A DNA stretch of 64,000 nucleotides from Caldifermentibacillus hisashii (GTDB lineage Bacteria; Bacillota; Bacilli; Bacillales; Caldibacillaceae). Shown here piece after piece: positions 35,534-44,276 of the stretch. A program made the position numbers and the translations under genes. The first letter of the stretch is position 1; each line of letters begins with the position of its first letter. The DNA lies in the NCBI RefSeq assembly GCF_027568575.1, contig NZ_JANUVP010000004.1; one strand, given 5' to 3'. Under the pieces are notes generated by a model. It saw nothing but the letters and a program-made list of their open reading frames with translations, was not told the origin of the DNA and did not search any database.

Positions 35534-37144
35534 ATGGGTCTCGTCTCAAAATTATTTGCAAAACCCAAAAAAAAGAAGAAAAAGAATCAACCGGCCACAA
35601 AAGATACGAGTGGACAAGCAAACGATATTTCTAGACGATTTTTAAATAACGATTTAAGTAAAAACTTACAAACCATCCTTAATACAACCGGAAATAGTGC
35701 AGATATTATTATTAGGCAAATTGACTTAGCGGATGAACCACCAATTAAAGCTGCCTTAGTAATGGTTGACGGATTGATTGATGACAAGACCGTTAATGAA
35801 ACGATTATTCATACATTACTGACTGAATATTCGTTACAAGAAGCTGTTTCTATCGAAAAAAGCTTCGATTATCTTGAAAAAAAATTACTTCCTATTACGA
35901 ATGTCACTTCCGTATATGACTGGAACGATTTATTTGGAAAATTATTATCAGGAGAAACCATTATCTTTATTGATGGTATAGAAAAAGCACTTTCAACCAG
36001 TACAAGAGGTGGAGAAAAAAGAGCAGTCTCGGAGTCGAAAAATGAAGTATCCATCCGCGGCCCGAAAGAAGCATTTACGGAATCCATGCGGACAAATACA
36101 TCACTGATACGTTCACGGATTAAAAATCCCAATTTATGGATTGAGTCCTTTCAAATTGGTAAAGTAACGAAAACAGATATCAACGTAATGTATATGAAAG
36201 GCATTGCCAACGATAAGATTGTGAAAGAAGTAAGAAGACGGCTAAAACGAATTGATATCGACCAAGTACCGGATTCCGGCTTTATAGAGCAACTGATTGA
36301 GGAAAAAACTTATACAATATTTCCGACAGTCTATCATACGGAAAGACCGGATATCGTTGCAGCGAATTTAATGGAAGGGAAAATAGCGATTATCGTAAAC
36401 GGTTCGCCATTTGTGCTGACTGTACCGGCATTGTTTATTGAATTTTTTCAAGCAGCCGATGATTATTATGCCCGCTTTGATATTAGTACAGGTCTTCGCT
36501 TTTTACGTGTGTTAATTTTTTTTATATCCATTGTCGGACCCGCAACATATGTGGCAGTTACAACATATCATCAGGAAATGATTCCAACCTTACTAATTAT
36601 AGCTATTGCCGCTCAGCGCGAAGCGGTTCCCTTCCCGGCCTATGTTGAAGCTTTGTTAATGGAAACAACTTTTGAAATTTTACGAGAAGCAGGAGTACGA
36701 TTACCAAAAGCGGTCGGTCAAGCTGTTTCCATTGTCGGCGCTCTCGTTATCGGTCAGGCGGCAATTCAGGCAGGAATTGTTTCTCCTGCGATGGTTATTG
36801 TGGTATCCATAACAGCCATCGCCAATTTTGCAACACCTTCATTTTCAATGGCAATATCAGCCCGTGTTATTCGCTTTGGATTAATGACTTTAGCAGCGGT
36901 AATGGGATTTTACGGGATTATCACGGGACTCATGATGATGACATTGCATTTATGTAGTTTACGTTCTTTTGGCGTCCCTTATATGGAACCATTAGCACCT
37001 CTTATGATTAAAAATTTGGGCGATACAATCATTCGTATCCCGCTTTGGAAAATGAAATCCCGTCCAAAACTAATTAGTCAAAAAAATATTATTCGCCAAG
37101 GAGATAACCAACAACCCCGTCCACCAGAAGATAACGGATCGTAG
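35534..37144 (+). CDS. gerKA: Spore germinant receptor A subunit (GerKA/GerAA family)
   Basis: A 536-residue inner spore membrane protein. A basic N-terminus (KPKKKKKK) and a cytosolic N-terminal domain are followed by about five or six membrane segments from residue 290 on, and conserved GerA-family motifs such as GSPFVLTVPALFIEFFQAADDYY. It forms a germinant-gated channel complex with the B and C subunits. The start is ATG with AGGAGG 9 nt upstream; a GTG just before it is also possible. The A-C-B order resembles gerK, but the germinant cannot be predicted. Confidence 0.88.
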   Translation: MGLVSKLFAKPKKKKKKNQPATKDTSGQANDISRRFLNNDLSKNLQTILNTTGNSADIIIRQIDLADEPPIKAALVMVDGLIDDKTVNETIIHTLLTEYSLQEAVSIEKSFDYLEKKLLPITNVTSVYDWNDLFGKLLSGETIIFIDGIEKALSTSTRGGEKRAVSESKNEVSIRGPKEAFTESMRTNTSLIRSRIKNPNLWIESFQIGKVTKTDINVMYMKGIANDKIVKEVRRRLKRIDIDQVPDSGFIEQLIEEKTYTIFPTVYHTERPDIVAANLMEGKIAIIVNGSPFVLTVPALFIEFFQAADDYYARFDISTGLRFLRVLIFFISIVGPATYVAVTTYHQEMIPTLLIIAIAAQREAVPFPAYVEALLMETTFEILREAGVRLPKAVGQAVSIVGALVIGQAAIQAGIVSPAMVIVVSITAIANFATPSFSMAISARVIRFGLMTLAAVMGFYGIITGLMMMTLHLCSLRSFGVPYMEPLAPLMIKNLGDTIIRIPLWKMKSRPKLISQKNIIRQGDNQQPRPPEDNGS

Positions 37145-37152
37145 GTGAGAGA

Positions 37153-38367
37153 ATGACAAAACGTTTAAACTTTTTTGCTTTTATATGCATAACTATATTG
37201 CTGGCCGGCTGTTGGAATCACCGTGAGTTAACAGATATCGGAATTATCGCTGCAGTCGGAATTGATTACGGGCAAGATAAACGCTATAATATGACGTTCC
37301 AATTTGTCAATCCAAGAAACATAGCCGGCAACCAACAAACAAGCGGATTATCAGGTCCTGCCATTACGATTTATGAAAGCGAAGGAGATAATTTGTTAGA
37401 AGCTGCCAGAGCGGCCTCCCAGCATGTTTCCAGACAGTTATATTTTGCCCATACCAATGTGTTAATGATTGGTGAGGAAGTTGCAAGAGATGGCTTAACT
37501 GACATACTCGACATTTCCATTAGGAACCCGGATTTTCGTTCTACAGCTACTATAGTAATAGCCAAAGATTCAACAGCAGAACAAATTTTAAAAACATTGA
37601 CACCACTTGATCAAATTCCGGCAAATAAAATTGATAAGACGCTCCAATTTTCTGAAAGTCGATGGGGAGAAGATATCCATCTTACTGTTGGCGAACTTGT
37701 TCCAACCATTTATTCAAAAAGTAAGCAAGCAGTGGTTAGCGGATTTGTCCTTAAAGGAGACAAAGAAAAGGGAAAGCAAGATGCAAATATTCAATCTTCC
37801 CGACCATTAGCCCCGCTAAATGCTGATGGAATAGGCATTTTTAAAGGAGACAAATTAATCACATGGGCGGAGGGAAAAACTGCCAGAGGGATTAATTGGA
37901 TACTAAACAATATTCAATCAACAGTTATGGCTGTTGACTGGAAAGATAAGAAGGATGCATTTGGCATAACCATTAATCTTTCTAAATCTAAAGTTTCGGC
38001 AAATGTGAAGAACAACAAACCTCATATTACCGTCCATATTGATGCGGAAGGAGGTATTACAGAAGCTGACACATTTCTAGACCTTTCAAAAGCCGAAGAA
38101 CTGATTAAAGTACAAAATGCATTGAGAAAAGAAATTAAGAAAGAAATAGAAAACTCTATCCAATTTGCTCAAAAACATAAAGCCGATGTATTCGGATTTG
38201 GAGAAAAAATAAGCCAAGTTGATGAAGTTTATTGGAAAAAAGTTGCAGATGTCTGGAATGAGGAGATTTTTCCAAATTTAGAGGTAAAGGTAGAAGTCAA
38301 TGCCTTCATACGGAGAACGTATTTAATTACAAAACCATTTTTATATGAGCATAAAGGGAATGACTAA
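37153..38367 (+). CDS. gerKC: Spore germinant receptor C subunit, Ger(x)C lipoprotein
   Basis: A 404-residue lipoprotein with lipobox LLAGC at residues 16-20 followed by the family motif CWNHRELTDIGIIAAVGID. It is expected to be tethered to the outer face of the inner spore membrane. GGTGAGAG lies before the ATG, 8 nt after the A subunit stop codon. It is the second gene of a three-gene operon. Confidence 0.9.
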   Translation: MTKRLNFFAFICITILLAGCWNHRELTDIGIIAAVGIDYGQDKRYNMTFQFVNPRNIAGNQQTSGLSGPAITIYESEGDNLLEAARAASQHVSRQLYFAHTNVLMIGEEVARDGLTDILDISIRNPDFRSTATIVIAKDSTAEQILKTLTPLDQIPANKIDKTLQFSESRWGEDIHLTVGELVPTIYSKSKQAVVSGFVLKGDKEKGKQDANIQSSRPLAPLNADGIGIFKGDKLITWAEGKTARGINWILNNIQSTVMAVDWKDKKDAFGITINLSKSKVSANVKNNKPHITVHIDAEGGITEADTFLDLSKAEELIKVQNALRKEIKKEIENSIQFAQKHKADVFGFGEKISQVDEVYWKKVADVWNEEIFPNLEVKVEVNAFIRRTYLITKPFLYEHKGND

Positions 38368-38369
38368 AC

Positions 38370-39494
38370 ATGGAAAACGCAAAACTGAGCAGCTATCAAT
38401 TTTTTGTTATAATTTTACTTTTTGAAATGGGGACGTCTTTGGTCATCTCATTGGGTAGTGATGCAAAACAAAATACATGGTTTTCCATTTTACTCGGCTC
38501 ATTGATTGGTATTCTTTTCTACCATGTGAATTACAAAATTTACACCTATTATCCGAATGAACTTCCTTCTTCTTATTCCAAAAAAATTGTTGGTAAATTC
38601 CTTGGAAGCATCCTCGGCTATTTTTACATTATTTATTTTACTTATATATGTGCCAGAGTCACTCGTGATTTTGGAGAACTATTAGTTGCAGTAGCCTATA
38701 CGCAGACACCACTTTTTATCGTTAATGCGATTATGATTATCCTTTGTGTTTTCGCCGTAAAAAAAGGGATTGAGGTGATTGCTCGAACTGCGGAAATTAA
38801 TTTTGCCCTAATGTATTTATTTGCAATCACCGGATTAATCCTAATTCTTGTTTCAGGTTTAATTGAATTGGAAAATTTAAAACCTGTTCTTAGGAATAAC
38901 TGGGGGACAATATTGAGAGTGGTCATCTTAGAAACTGCATTTGTTCCATTTGGTGAAATGATTGCTTTCACATACCTTTTCCCTTATTTGAATTATTCAA
39001 AAAACGGTCGCTTTTTAGGTTCCTTTGCAATTTTACTTAGCGGTATAAATTTGAGTATAACGGCGGCAATTAACGTAGCTGTCCTTTCAGTTCCTTTATT
39101 TGAAAACACTCAATTTCCGCTTTTATCAACGATTCAATATATTAGTATTGGAAACTTTATTGAGCGTCTTGATATCTTTTTCATCTTTGCTGCCTTTATT
39201 GGAGCGTTTTTTAAGATCGTTATTTTTTTTTATGTAGCTGTTATAGCGACTACCGATCTATTTCATTTGAAAGATCATAAAAAAATTGTCTATCCATTTG
39301 GTTTAATCGTGTTGTTTTTGTCACAAACGATCGCAAGTAATTACCAAGAACATATTAATGAGGGACTTAAATTTGTTCCCCCTCACATACACATTCCATT
39401 TCAAATAGGAATACCCGTCATTTTGCTGGTAATTGCCTTTTTGAAGAATCGTAAAAAGGAAAAGAATATGAGTAAAACCATGAAGGAAGGGTAA
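38370..39494 (+). CDS. gerKB: Spore germinant receptor B subunit (permease)
   Basis: A 374-residue integral membrane protein of the spore permease family (APC superfamily fold, about ten membrane segments). It begins NAKLSSYQFFVIILLFEMGTS, typical of GerB proteins, which bind the germinant. It starts 2 bases after the C subunit stop codon, so translation is coupled. A GGTGTCCGA / TCGGACACC hairpin at 39532-39561 follows without a T run; it may mark the 3' end of the transcript. Confidence 0.9.
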   Translation: MENAKLSSYQFFVIILLFEMGTSLVISLGSDAKQNTWFSILLGSLIGILFYHVNYKIYTYYPNELPSSYSKKIVGKFLGSILGYFYIIYFTYICARVTRDFGELLVAVAYTQTPLFIVNAIMIILCVFAVKKGIEVIARTAEINFALMYLFAITGLILILVSGLIELENLKPVLRNNWGTILRVVILETAFVPFGEMIAFTYLFPYLNYSKNGRFLGSFAILLSGINLSITAAINVAVLSVPLFENTQFPLLSTIQYISIGNFIERLDIFFIFAAFIGAFFKIVIFFYVAVIATTDLFHLKDHKKIVYPFGLIVLFLSQTIASNYQEHINEGLKFVPPHIHIPFQIGIPVILLVIAFLKNRKKEKNMSKTMKEG

Positions 39495-39751
39495 AGGTAA
39501 GCTTTTTTCATTTCAAACATAATTTTCTTGGTGGTGTCCGAATAAAATGACTACTCGGACACCTGCCTCTCAAACTTTCTCCTTTTGTTGAATAGATTGT
39601 TTTCATCAAAGGTGCGCCCTCCCCTTCTCTTCATCAAAGGCATCTTTCCAACCATATAAGAAAATGGAAAATTCATACGAATAAGGCTTTCAAAACTGCC
39701 ATTCTCCCCAAGATAAAAATGTTTCCACTAAAAAAAGTTAACAAAACATCC

Positions 39752-39780
39752 TTGACTTTTTTATTTGTTTCCATTATATT
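39752..39780 (+). promoter_or_regulatory. Promoter of tRNA-Val
   Basis: TTGACT (39752-39757) and TATATT (39775-39780) with a 17-base spacer, ending 27 bases before the tRNA. Confidence 0.75.
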
Positions 39781-39807
39781 ATTTAATGTGATTGACAGAA
39801 AAATTAT

Positions 39808-39880
39808 GATTCCGTAGCTCAGCTGGGAGAGCACCACCTTGACAGGGTGGGGGTCGCTGGTTCGAACCCAGTCGGGATCA
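39808..39880 (+). tRNA. tRNA-Val (GAC)
   Basis: A complete cloverleaf: acceptor GATTCCG / CGGGATC with one G-T pair, D arm GCTC/GAGC, anticodon stem CCACC/GGTGG around the loop TTGACAG (anticodon GAC, valine), T arm GCTGG TTCGAAC CCAGT. CCA is not encoded. The 3' half and the flank are duplicated 261 bases downstream. Confidence 0.95.
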
Positions 39881-39975
39881 CTAAAGCAAAAGGCATATTC
39901 CATTAGGGTTTATGTCTTTTTTGTTTATCTTCCTTCCCGCCTTTCTTATGCATTTTTCTAAAGTTAGGGTGAAAT
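39839..39975 (+). repeat. Direct repeat, unit 1 (3' half of tRNA-Val and flank)
   Basis: From TTGACAGGGTGGGGGTCG to AAAGTTAGGGTGAAAT. Unit 2 at 40100-40235 starts and ends with the same words and is alike throughout, with scattered changes and small indels. Confidence 0.85.
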
Positions 39976-40099
39976 GCGGGTGAAAATGTCTCGGAAAACC
40001 TGAAATACCCCGTTCTACATCGGAAATAGTTGATTAGAATAACCGACAAATAAGGGTTCTTCAAAATATATTGGAATACATCCAACTTAAGAGCTTTCT

Positions 40100-40235
40100 T
40101 TGACAGGGTGGGGGTCGCTGGTTCGAACCGAGTCGAGATCACTACTTTAAAAGGCATATTCATAAGGGTTTATTGTTTTTTTCTTTATCTTCTTCCCTCC
40201 ATTTCTATACCCTTTTTGTAAAGTTAGGGTGAAAT
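40100..40235 (+). repeat. Direct repeat, unit 2 (decayed tRNA-Val 3' half and flank)
   Basis: Carries the anticodon-loop and T-arm part of tRNA-Val with changes in the acceptor end (GAGTCGAGATC instead of CAGTCGGGATC), then the same downstream flank as unit 1. It has no 5' half of the tRNA, so it is not a functional tRNA. It looks like an attachment-site scar or a partial tandem duplication. Confidence 0.8.
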
Positions 40236-40387
40236 TATTAAGATGAAAACGGATGATACACCTTTTTTTGACCTTTTGTTGTAAAATATATAAAAGTAAT
40301 TGAATTCTTCATATTGGGGAAAATCATAATGAAACTTAGCAAATCATCATTTGAAAATTATTTACATTTTTAGGGTGGGACTGACCA

Positions 40388-41203
40388 TTGGAACTTATAA
40401 CCGATAAATTAATACTGATCGCATTGTTTATTTTGATAATTCATTCTATAGAAACCCTTGCATATGCTGTCAGACTTTCAGGTGCAAGAGTAAAGCTCCT
40501 AGCCTCTGGTTTATCTTTATTTAACTCGATGGTCATTATTTCCCGCATGGCAAATATGATGCAACAACCTTTAACAGGCAGTCTGATTGATACCGCACCA
40601 ACAGAAAATACATTAGAATTTGTTGGGACCCAATACCGGATTATCATTGGCTCAGCAACATTTGGTACGATATTAGGTATTCTTTTACTGCCAACATTTG
40701 TTGCCATATTTTCGAGAGCTATTATTTCTTTATCAGAGGAAAGAGGTTCTATACCTGCATTAATTAAAAAAGGGTTTACATTCGAATATATGAAAAGAGG
40801 ATTAAAGCATATACATTTGCCAAGGTTCACATATTTAAGGGACATCCATTGGAAAAACATACCAAAGAAACTACTGATGATTAATATGTTGATTAGTGCT
40901 ATATATACGGTTGGTGTTTTATCTGCGTTATACGCCGGTTTAATTGTCCCCGAAAGAAAAACAACTGCTGTTATGTCATCTGGACTTATAAATGGTGTTG
41001 CTACAATTTTACTTACCATATTTATTGATCCAAAGATATCCATACTTGCAGATGACGTGATTAATGAAAAAGGGAGCTATCTTCATTTAAAAAGTGCATC
41101 TATTATGATGGTTCTTTCTCGATTGTTAGGAACTATATTAGCACAATTATTTTTTATTCCCGGAGCAGAATATATTGCTTGGTTTACCAAATTCATTGCT
41201 TGA
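40388..41203 (+). CDS. amj: Amj-family lipid II flippase
   Basis: A 271-residue polytopic membrane protein with about six hydrophobic segments matching the Amj (YdaH, DUF2837) family: HSIETLAYAVRLSGARVKLLASGLSLFN at the N-terminus and the LINGVATILLTIFIDPKISILADD region near residue 200. Amj of B. subtilis is an alternative lipid II flippase that can replace MurJ and is induced by envelope stress. It starts with TTG, with GGGTGGGA upstream. It follows the tRNA-Val duplication, and no partner gene is obvious. Confidence 0.85.
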   Translation: MELITDKLILIALFILIIHSIETLAYAVRLSGARVKLLASGLSLFNSMVIISRMANMMQQPLTGSLIDTAPTENTLEFVGTQYRIIIGSATFGTILGILLLPTFVAIFSRAIISLSEERGSIPALIKKGFTFEYMKRGLKHIHLPRFTYLRDIHWKNIPKKLLMINMLISAIYTVGVLSALYAGLIVPERKTTAVMSSGLINGVATILLTIFIDPKISILADDVINEKGSYLHLKSASIMMVLSRLLGTILAQLFFIPGAEYIAWFTKFIA

Positions 41204-41331
41204 AAAATAAGAATGTACATTCCTTGAAAAGTAAACAAAAAATAAAAAAGTTTCCATAGGAGAAATATGTTAAAATACAATCCAATTGTTCATATATTTT
41301 TGGGAATATTGATAAATGGAGGAAGAAACAA

Positions 41332-41835
41332 ATGAATAACTATAAGTTTAATGAGTTTATAAATATTGCAAGAAAACTAAATGATCTTGATATTATTCCA
41401 ATGTTAATGGGATCAGTTGGTTTAGAAGTTGTAACAGGAAAAAGCTGGGAATCACAAGATTTAGATATTCACGTACCTGGTGATAAAAGGGAATGGGAAG
41501 TACCACCTGAATTGTCTATTTTTAAATGGGATGAAATAATGAACGTAATGACATCCATGGGATATAGATTAATTGATTTACATGAACATGAATTCTCTAA
41601 AGATGGTTTATCGGTAGAGTTTGGTATCATTGACACCTTACCAGAATTTGCAGGAATCCAACTAGAGGAATTAGAAATACATCAAAGAGAGGATGTAAAA
41701 TTTTATTTACTAAATCCCAAGCAATATTTATGTGTTTACGAGTCTTCATCTAAAGATAGCTATCGAACAGACAAAAACAATAATAAGGATTTTAAAAAGA
41801 TAGATTTTTTAAAAGGAATTATAAATTATGACTAA
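41332..41835 (+). CDS. Nucleotidyltransferase-fold-like protein
   Basis: A 167-residue cytosolic protein. The segment MGSVGLEVVTGKSWESQDLDIHV (residues 26-48) has the GS...DxD arrangement of nucleotidyltransferase-fold proteins, as in AbiEii or aminoglycoside nucleotidyltransferase relatives. The remaining residues are acidic and not recognised. GGAGGAAG precedes the ATG. No antitoxin-like partner is seen next to it, so a toxin-antitoxin role is only a possibility. Confidence 0.55.
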   Translation: MNNYKFNEFINIARKLNDLDIIPMLMGSVGLEVVTGKSWESQDLDIHVPGDKREWEVPPELSIFKWDEIMNVMTSMGYRLIDLHEHEFSKDGLSVEFGIIDTLPEFAGIQLEELEIHQREDVKFYLLNPKQYLCVYESSSKDSYRTDKNNNKDFKKIDFLKGIINYD

Positions 41836-42335
41836 ACTAGGTCTTCAGTACCTAGTTACCACCCAAAAAGCCCTTTCCAAAAAGACTATCGCTAAATTAC
41901 AATAAATTGTGTATTGATAAATATAGCTATTACTGTACTTGGCGTAAATCTTTCCATAAAGTCTTTTTGGGTGCTAATCACAAACTTTTAAAGGAAGAAA
42001 AAAACCTATTCTATTGTAAATATTATGTGTATCACATGGCAGAAAATACTCTAAATACTGTTCGTCTACTTTTTTAATACAATGCTCTTTTTGGTGACGA
42101 ACCCCCTTCTTGTTGGTGTAATGAAAGAAAAGAATGTTTACAATACCACTTTTAACTAATTTTCCATAATTTAACAGTATCGATCGTAATTTTGATTCGG
42201 GTCAACTAATCCCTACATTAATTTTTTGGTTGCTACTAATTCTCCCCCACCTCCGCACGATTATTTATTGTATAATGTACTGAAGAGTACCTTATTTTAA
42301 TGAATGATGCATGCCATTATTTTTGAATTTTTTAG
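41836..42335 (+). other. Gap with a long-range inverted repeat
   Basis: CACCCAAAAAG at 41860-41870 and its exact inverse CTTTTTGGGTG at 41963-41973 are about 92 bases apart; AAAAAGACT and AGTCTTTTT extend the pairing. Just before, CTAGGT / ACCTAG (41837-41855) makes a short hairpin at the end of the previous gene. The rest, to the promoter at 42336, shows no gene. Confidence 0.45.
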
Positions 42336-42364
42336 TTGCAATTTTCAATTAACCTTGTTATAAT
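42336..42364 (+). promoter_or_regulatory. Sigma-A-like promoter upstream of the coiled-coil gene
   Basis: TTGCAA (42336-42341) and TATAAT (42359-42364) are separated by exactly 17 bases. The leader to 42495 is about 125 nt and includes a short ORF of 22 codons (42428-42496) without a clear ribosome binding site. Confidence 0.65.
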
Positions 42365-42494
42365 AAAAACACGAACTGTTGTTCCTTTTATCTGCAAGTA
42401 ATTAAAACTGAACAAATTGAAAAAAATGTTTTTAGTGGAAGATGAAGAACTATACGGGGATGAATTGGTAAAATTGAGGAAGGGGATGATATAA

Positions 42495-42956
42495 TTGAGC
42501 GAGAAATTACTTGAACAAATATTTGAAGAGTTAAAAAATATGAATAACCGAATTGGTGGTCTTGAACAACGACTCAGTGGCTTTGAACAACGATTCAGTG
42601 GTCTTGAACAACGCTTTAATGGCCTTGAACAACGCTTCGGCGATCTTGAAACCGGACAAAAAGATTTAGTAAGACAATTTACCCATTTTGAAGCTGGACA
42701 AAAAGATTTGGTAAGAAAATTTACCCATTTTGAAGCTGGACAAAAAGATTTGGTTAAACAAGTGAACGGTATTGAAATTGAACTGAAAGAATTCCGCACA
42801 GAAACAAAAACATCACTTAAAGTCATCCAGACCGGGCAACAAGGGACACGTGAAGAGATGACGCAACGTTTTAAAGATACTCTTAACCGTCTCGAATCAG
42901 ATATTGCCCTACCTTTCAAAAAACCGCACAACAAGAACTGGAACTCAATCGGATAA
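42495..42956 (+). CDS. Repeat-rich coiled-coil protein
   Basis: A 153-residue protein, nearly all coiled coil. Residues 22-49 carry four 7-residue repeats of the form GLEQRFS, and residues 53-88 carry a 14-residue repeat starting GQKDLVRQFTHFEA, 2.5 times. The repeats are also exact-like at DNA level (21-bp and 42-bp units). The start is TTG with GGGGAT upstream; the preceding promoter is good. The family is not recognised, although similar repeat proteins occur widely in Bacillus. A coiled-coil scaffold or phage-derived protein is possible. Confidence 0.65.
   Translation: MSEKLLEQIFEELKNMNNRIGGLEQRLSGFEQRFSGLEQRFNGLEQRFGDLETGQKDLVRQFTHFEAGQKDLVRKFTHFEAGQKDLVKQVNGIEIELKEFRTETKTSLKVIQTGQQGTREEMTQRFKDTLNRLESDIALPFKKPHNKNWNSIG
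42558..42760 (+). repeat. Two kinds of in-frame tandem DNA repeats in the coiled-coil gene
   Basis: About four 21-bp units (CTTGAACAACG core) to 42644, then 42-bp units starting GGACAAAAAGATTTGGTAAG at 42654, 42696 and 42738 (partial). Both unit lengths are multiples of three, so copy number change keeps the frame. Confidence 0.85.
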
Positions 42957-43084
42957 AAAACCAATAAAAACTATAACAAAAACAATAAAGAAAACAAGTA
43001 TAAGGCAATTGAACAAATGATAATGAAGGATATATAAACGAAGTTAGAAGATTCCTAAATAGAATTAGCACATTGAAGAAAAAG

Positions 43085-43327
43085 TGTTGACCAAAATGAA
43101 GAAAAAAATAAACACAAAACTCATGCAAGTACAACTGACAGAAACAACCCCCATCATACTGGCTATTCGATTCGTGGTCAAGATGAAACCGGCGCTAAAG
43201 CGGTTGCCCTTTCCATAACGTTCATAAACTTTATGAAGAACTTAATTTCGTAAGGGAAGAAATATCCGATCTCGAGGATACTATATTTTCAACTGTCAAA
43301 AAGCAACAAAATTCAATTAGAAATTAG
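43085..43327 (+). pseudogene. Decayed gene fragment
   Basis: Two coherent coding-like pieces lie in different frames: HTGYSIRGQDETGAKAVALS up to about 43220, then HKLYEELNFVREEISDLED and on to a TAG at 43325. Together they read as one short protein broken by a frameshift near 43217. No ribosome binding site or intact start is seen. The family is not recognised. It follows the coiled-coil gene, so it may be the remains of a former partner. From 43328 to 43499 nothing further is seen on the plus strand. Confidence 0.4.
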
Positions 43328-43499
43328 ATTATCCAAAAAAATGTACAACATTCCAATTAAAAAGCAGTTTTAAGGGACTGAGAAAAAATTTTAGTCCCTT
43401 GATAAATTCATCTTCATTCTATGTATTTTTTTTCATCAAGATCTAGTTCTTCCCAAATGCTTTTTGTAATTGTATAACATTTGTCAAAATCAAAGTCCA

Positions 43500-44156
43500 T
43501 CATAAATGAAAATTCAAATATACTTTGTATAGCCTCTCAAAATAACGCTTGTTCCCGGTTGCTTCATATGCCGTCATCATCGCTTCACATAGATGCATAT
43601 TGGCATTCTGTCCGCGATAAGGAGATATTTCGGACCAGTCGGCTGAGATTTCATCAAGATAAAGCCCCTCTTTTTCCCTCCAAAAATAGCGTTCTAATAT
43701 ATCAAATGTATCAGCAATCATAGGAACAGCGGATGATATGCCTGCCTTGGTTGCCATCGCTGCGGCTAACAAAACAAAGGCATGACCATATGCTCTTTTC
43801 GCTGAATTAGATACGGACCGTCCTTTCAATTTCCAATAATACCCGCCATGCTTGTGATCGCGTTGGTGACTCTGCAAGAATGAAATGCCGTGCTCCGCCA
43901 GTTTCCTGTACGCTTGATCAGGCTTCAATAGCGATGCCACACTGAAAATAAATACAAATCTTGCTTGACCGACAAGCTGTTTCGTTTCATAATCACAAAT
44001 TGTTCCGTCATCAAGAAAGCAGTTGATATACCCCCCGAAAACTTTGTCTATACATCGTGGTGCATAAAAGTTCACTGTATCAAGGATATGCGTTTTAAAA
44101 AATTGGCTGATGAAAAATTCGGCAATTTTCGCTCCATCTTCGGTCCCTCCTTCCAT
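43500..44156 (-). pseudogene. Truncated AGE-family epimerase/isomerase
   Basis: The 218 residues match the first half of N-acylglucosamine 2-epimerase/mannose isomerase type enzymes, which are normally about 400 residues of (alpha/alpha)6 barrel. Recognisable pieces are FGGYINCFLDDGT, GQARFVFIFSVA, HGGYYWKL, KRAYGHAFVLLAA and YRGQNANMHLCEAMM. The reading then ends in YLNFHL and a stop codon, so the catalytic second half is missing. A different frame continues for about 29 codons beyond (MMDFDFDKCY), unrelated to the family. Most likely inactive. Confidence 0.7.
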
Positions 44157-44276
44157 AAAGTACTTTATGTTGCGAGCCTAATAAATATGAAAAGAGGAAA
44201 ATGGTGAACAGAGTATAATTTTTTGTTTCACTACATGCGGTTAATACCTATTTTTTGTAAATTTTTTTTTAAAAGC

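Noticed and set aside
39673..40163. Two short minus-strand frames across tRNA-Val and its duplicate
   Set aside because: They run through the tRNA and the direct repeats; no start signals are present.
40100..40175. A second tRNA gene
   Set aside because: Only the 3' half is present and the acceptor stem has no 5' partner.
40441..41043. A 200-codon open frame antisense to amj
   Set aside because: It lies opposite a well-supported membrane protein gene, has no ribosome binding site and no recognisable motif.
41332..42956. A toxin-antitoxin or phage-defence operon formed by the nucleotidyltransferase-like and coiled-coil genes
   Set aside because: The genes are 660 bases apart with a separate promoter, and neither shows a recognised toxin or antitoxin domain.
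42332..42964. A 210-codon open frame antisense to the coiled-coil gene, rich in Cys, Ser and Arg
   Set aside because: It mirrors the tandem repeats; the plus strand has the promoter, ribosome binding site and heptad pattern.
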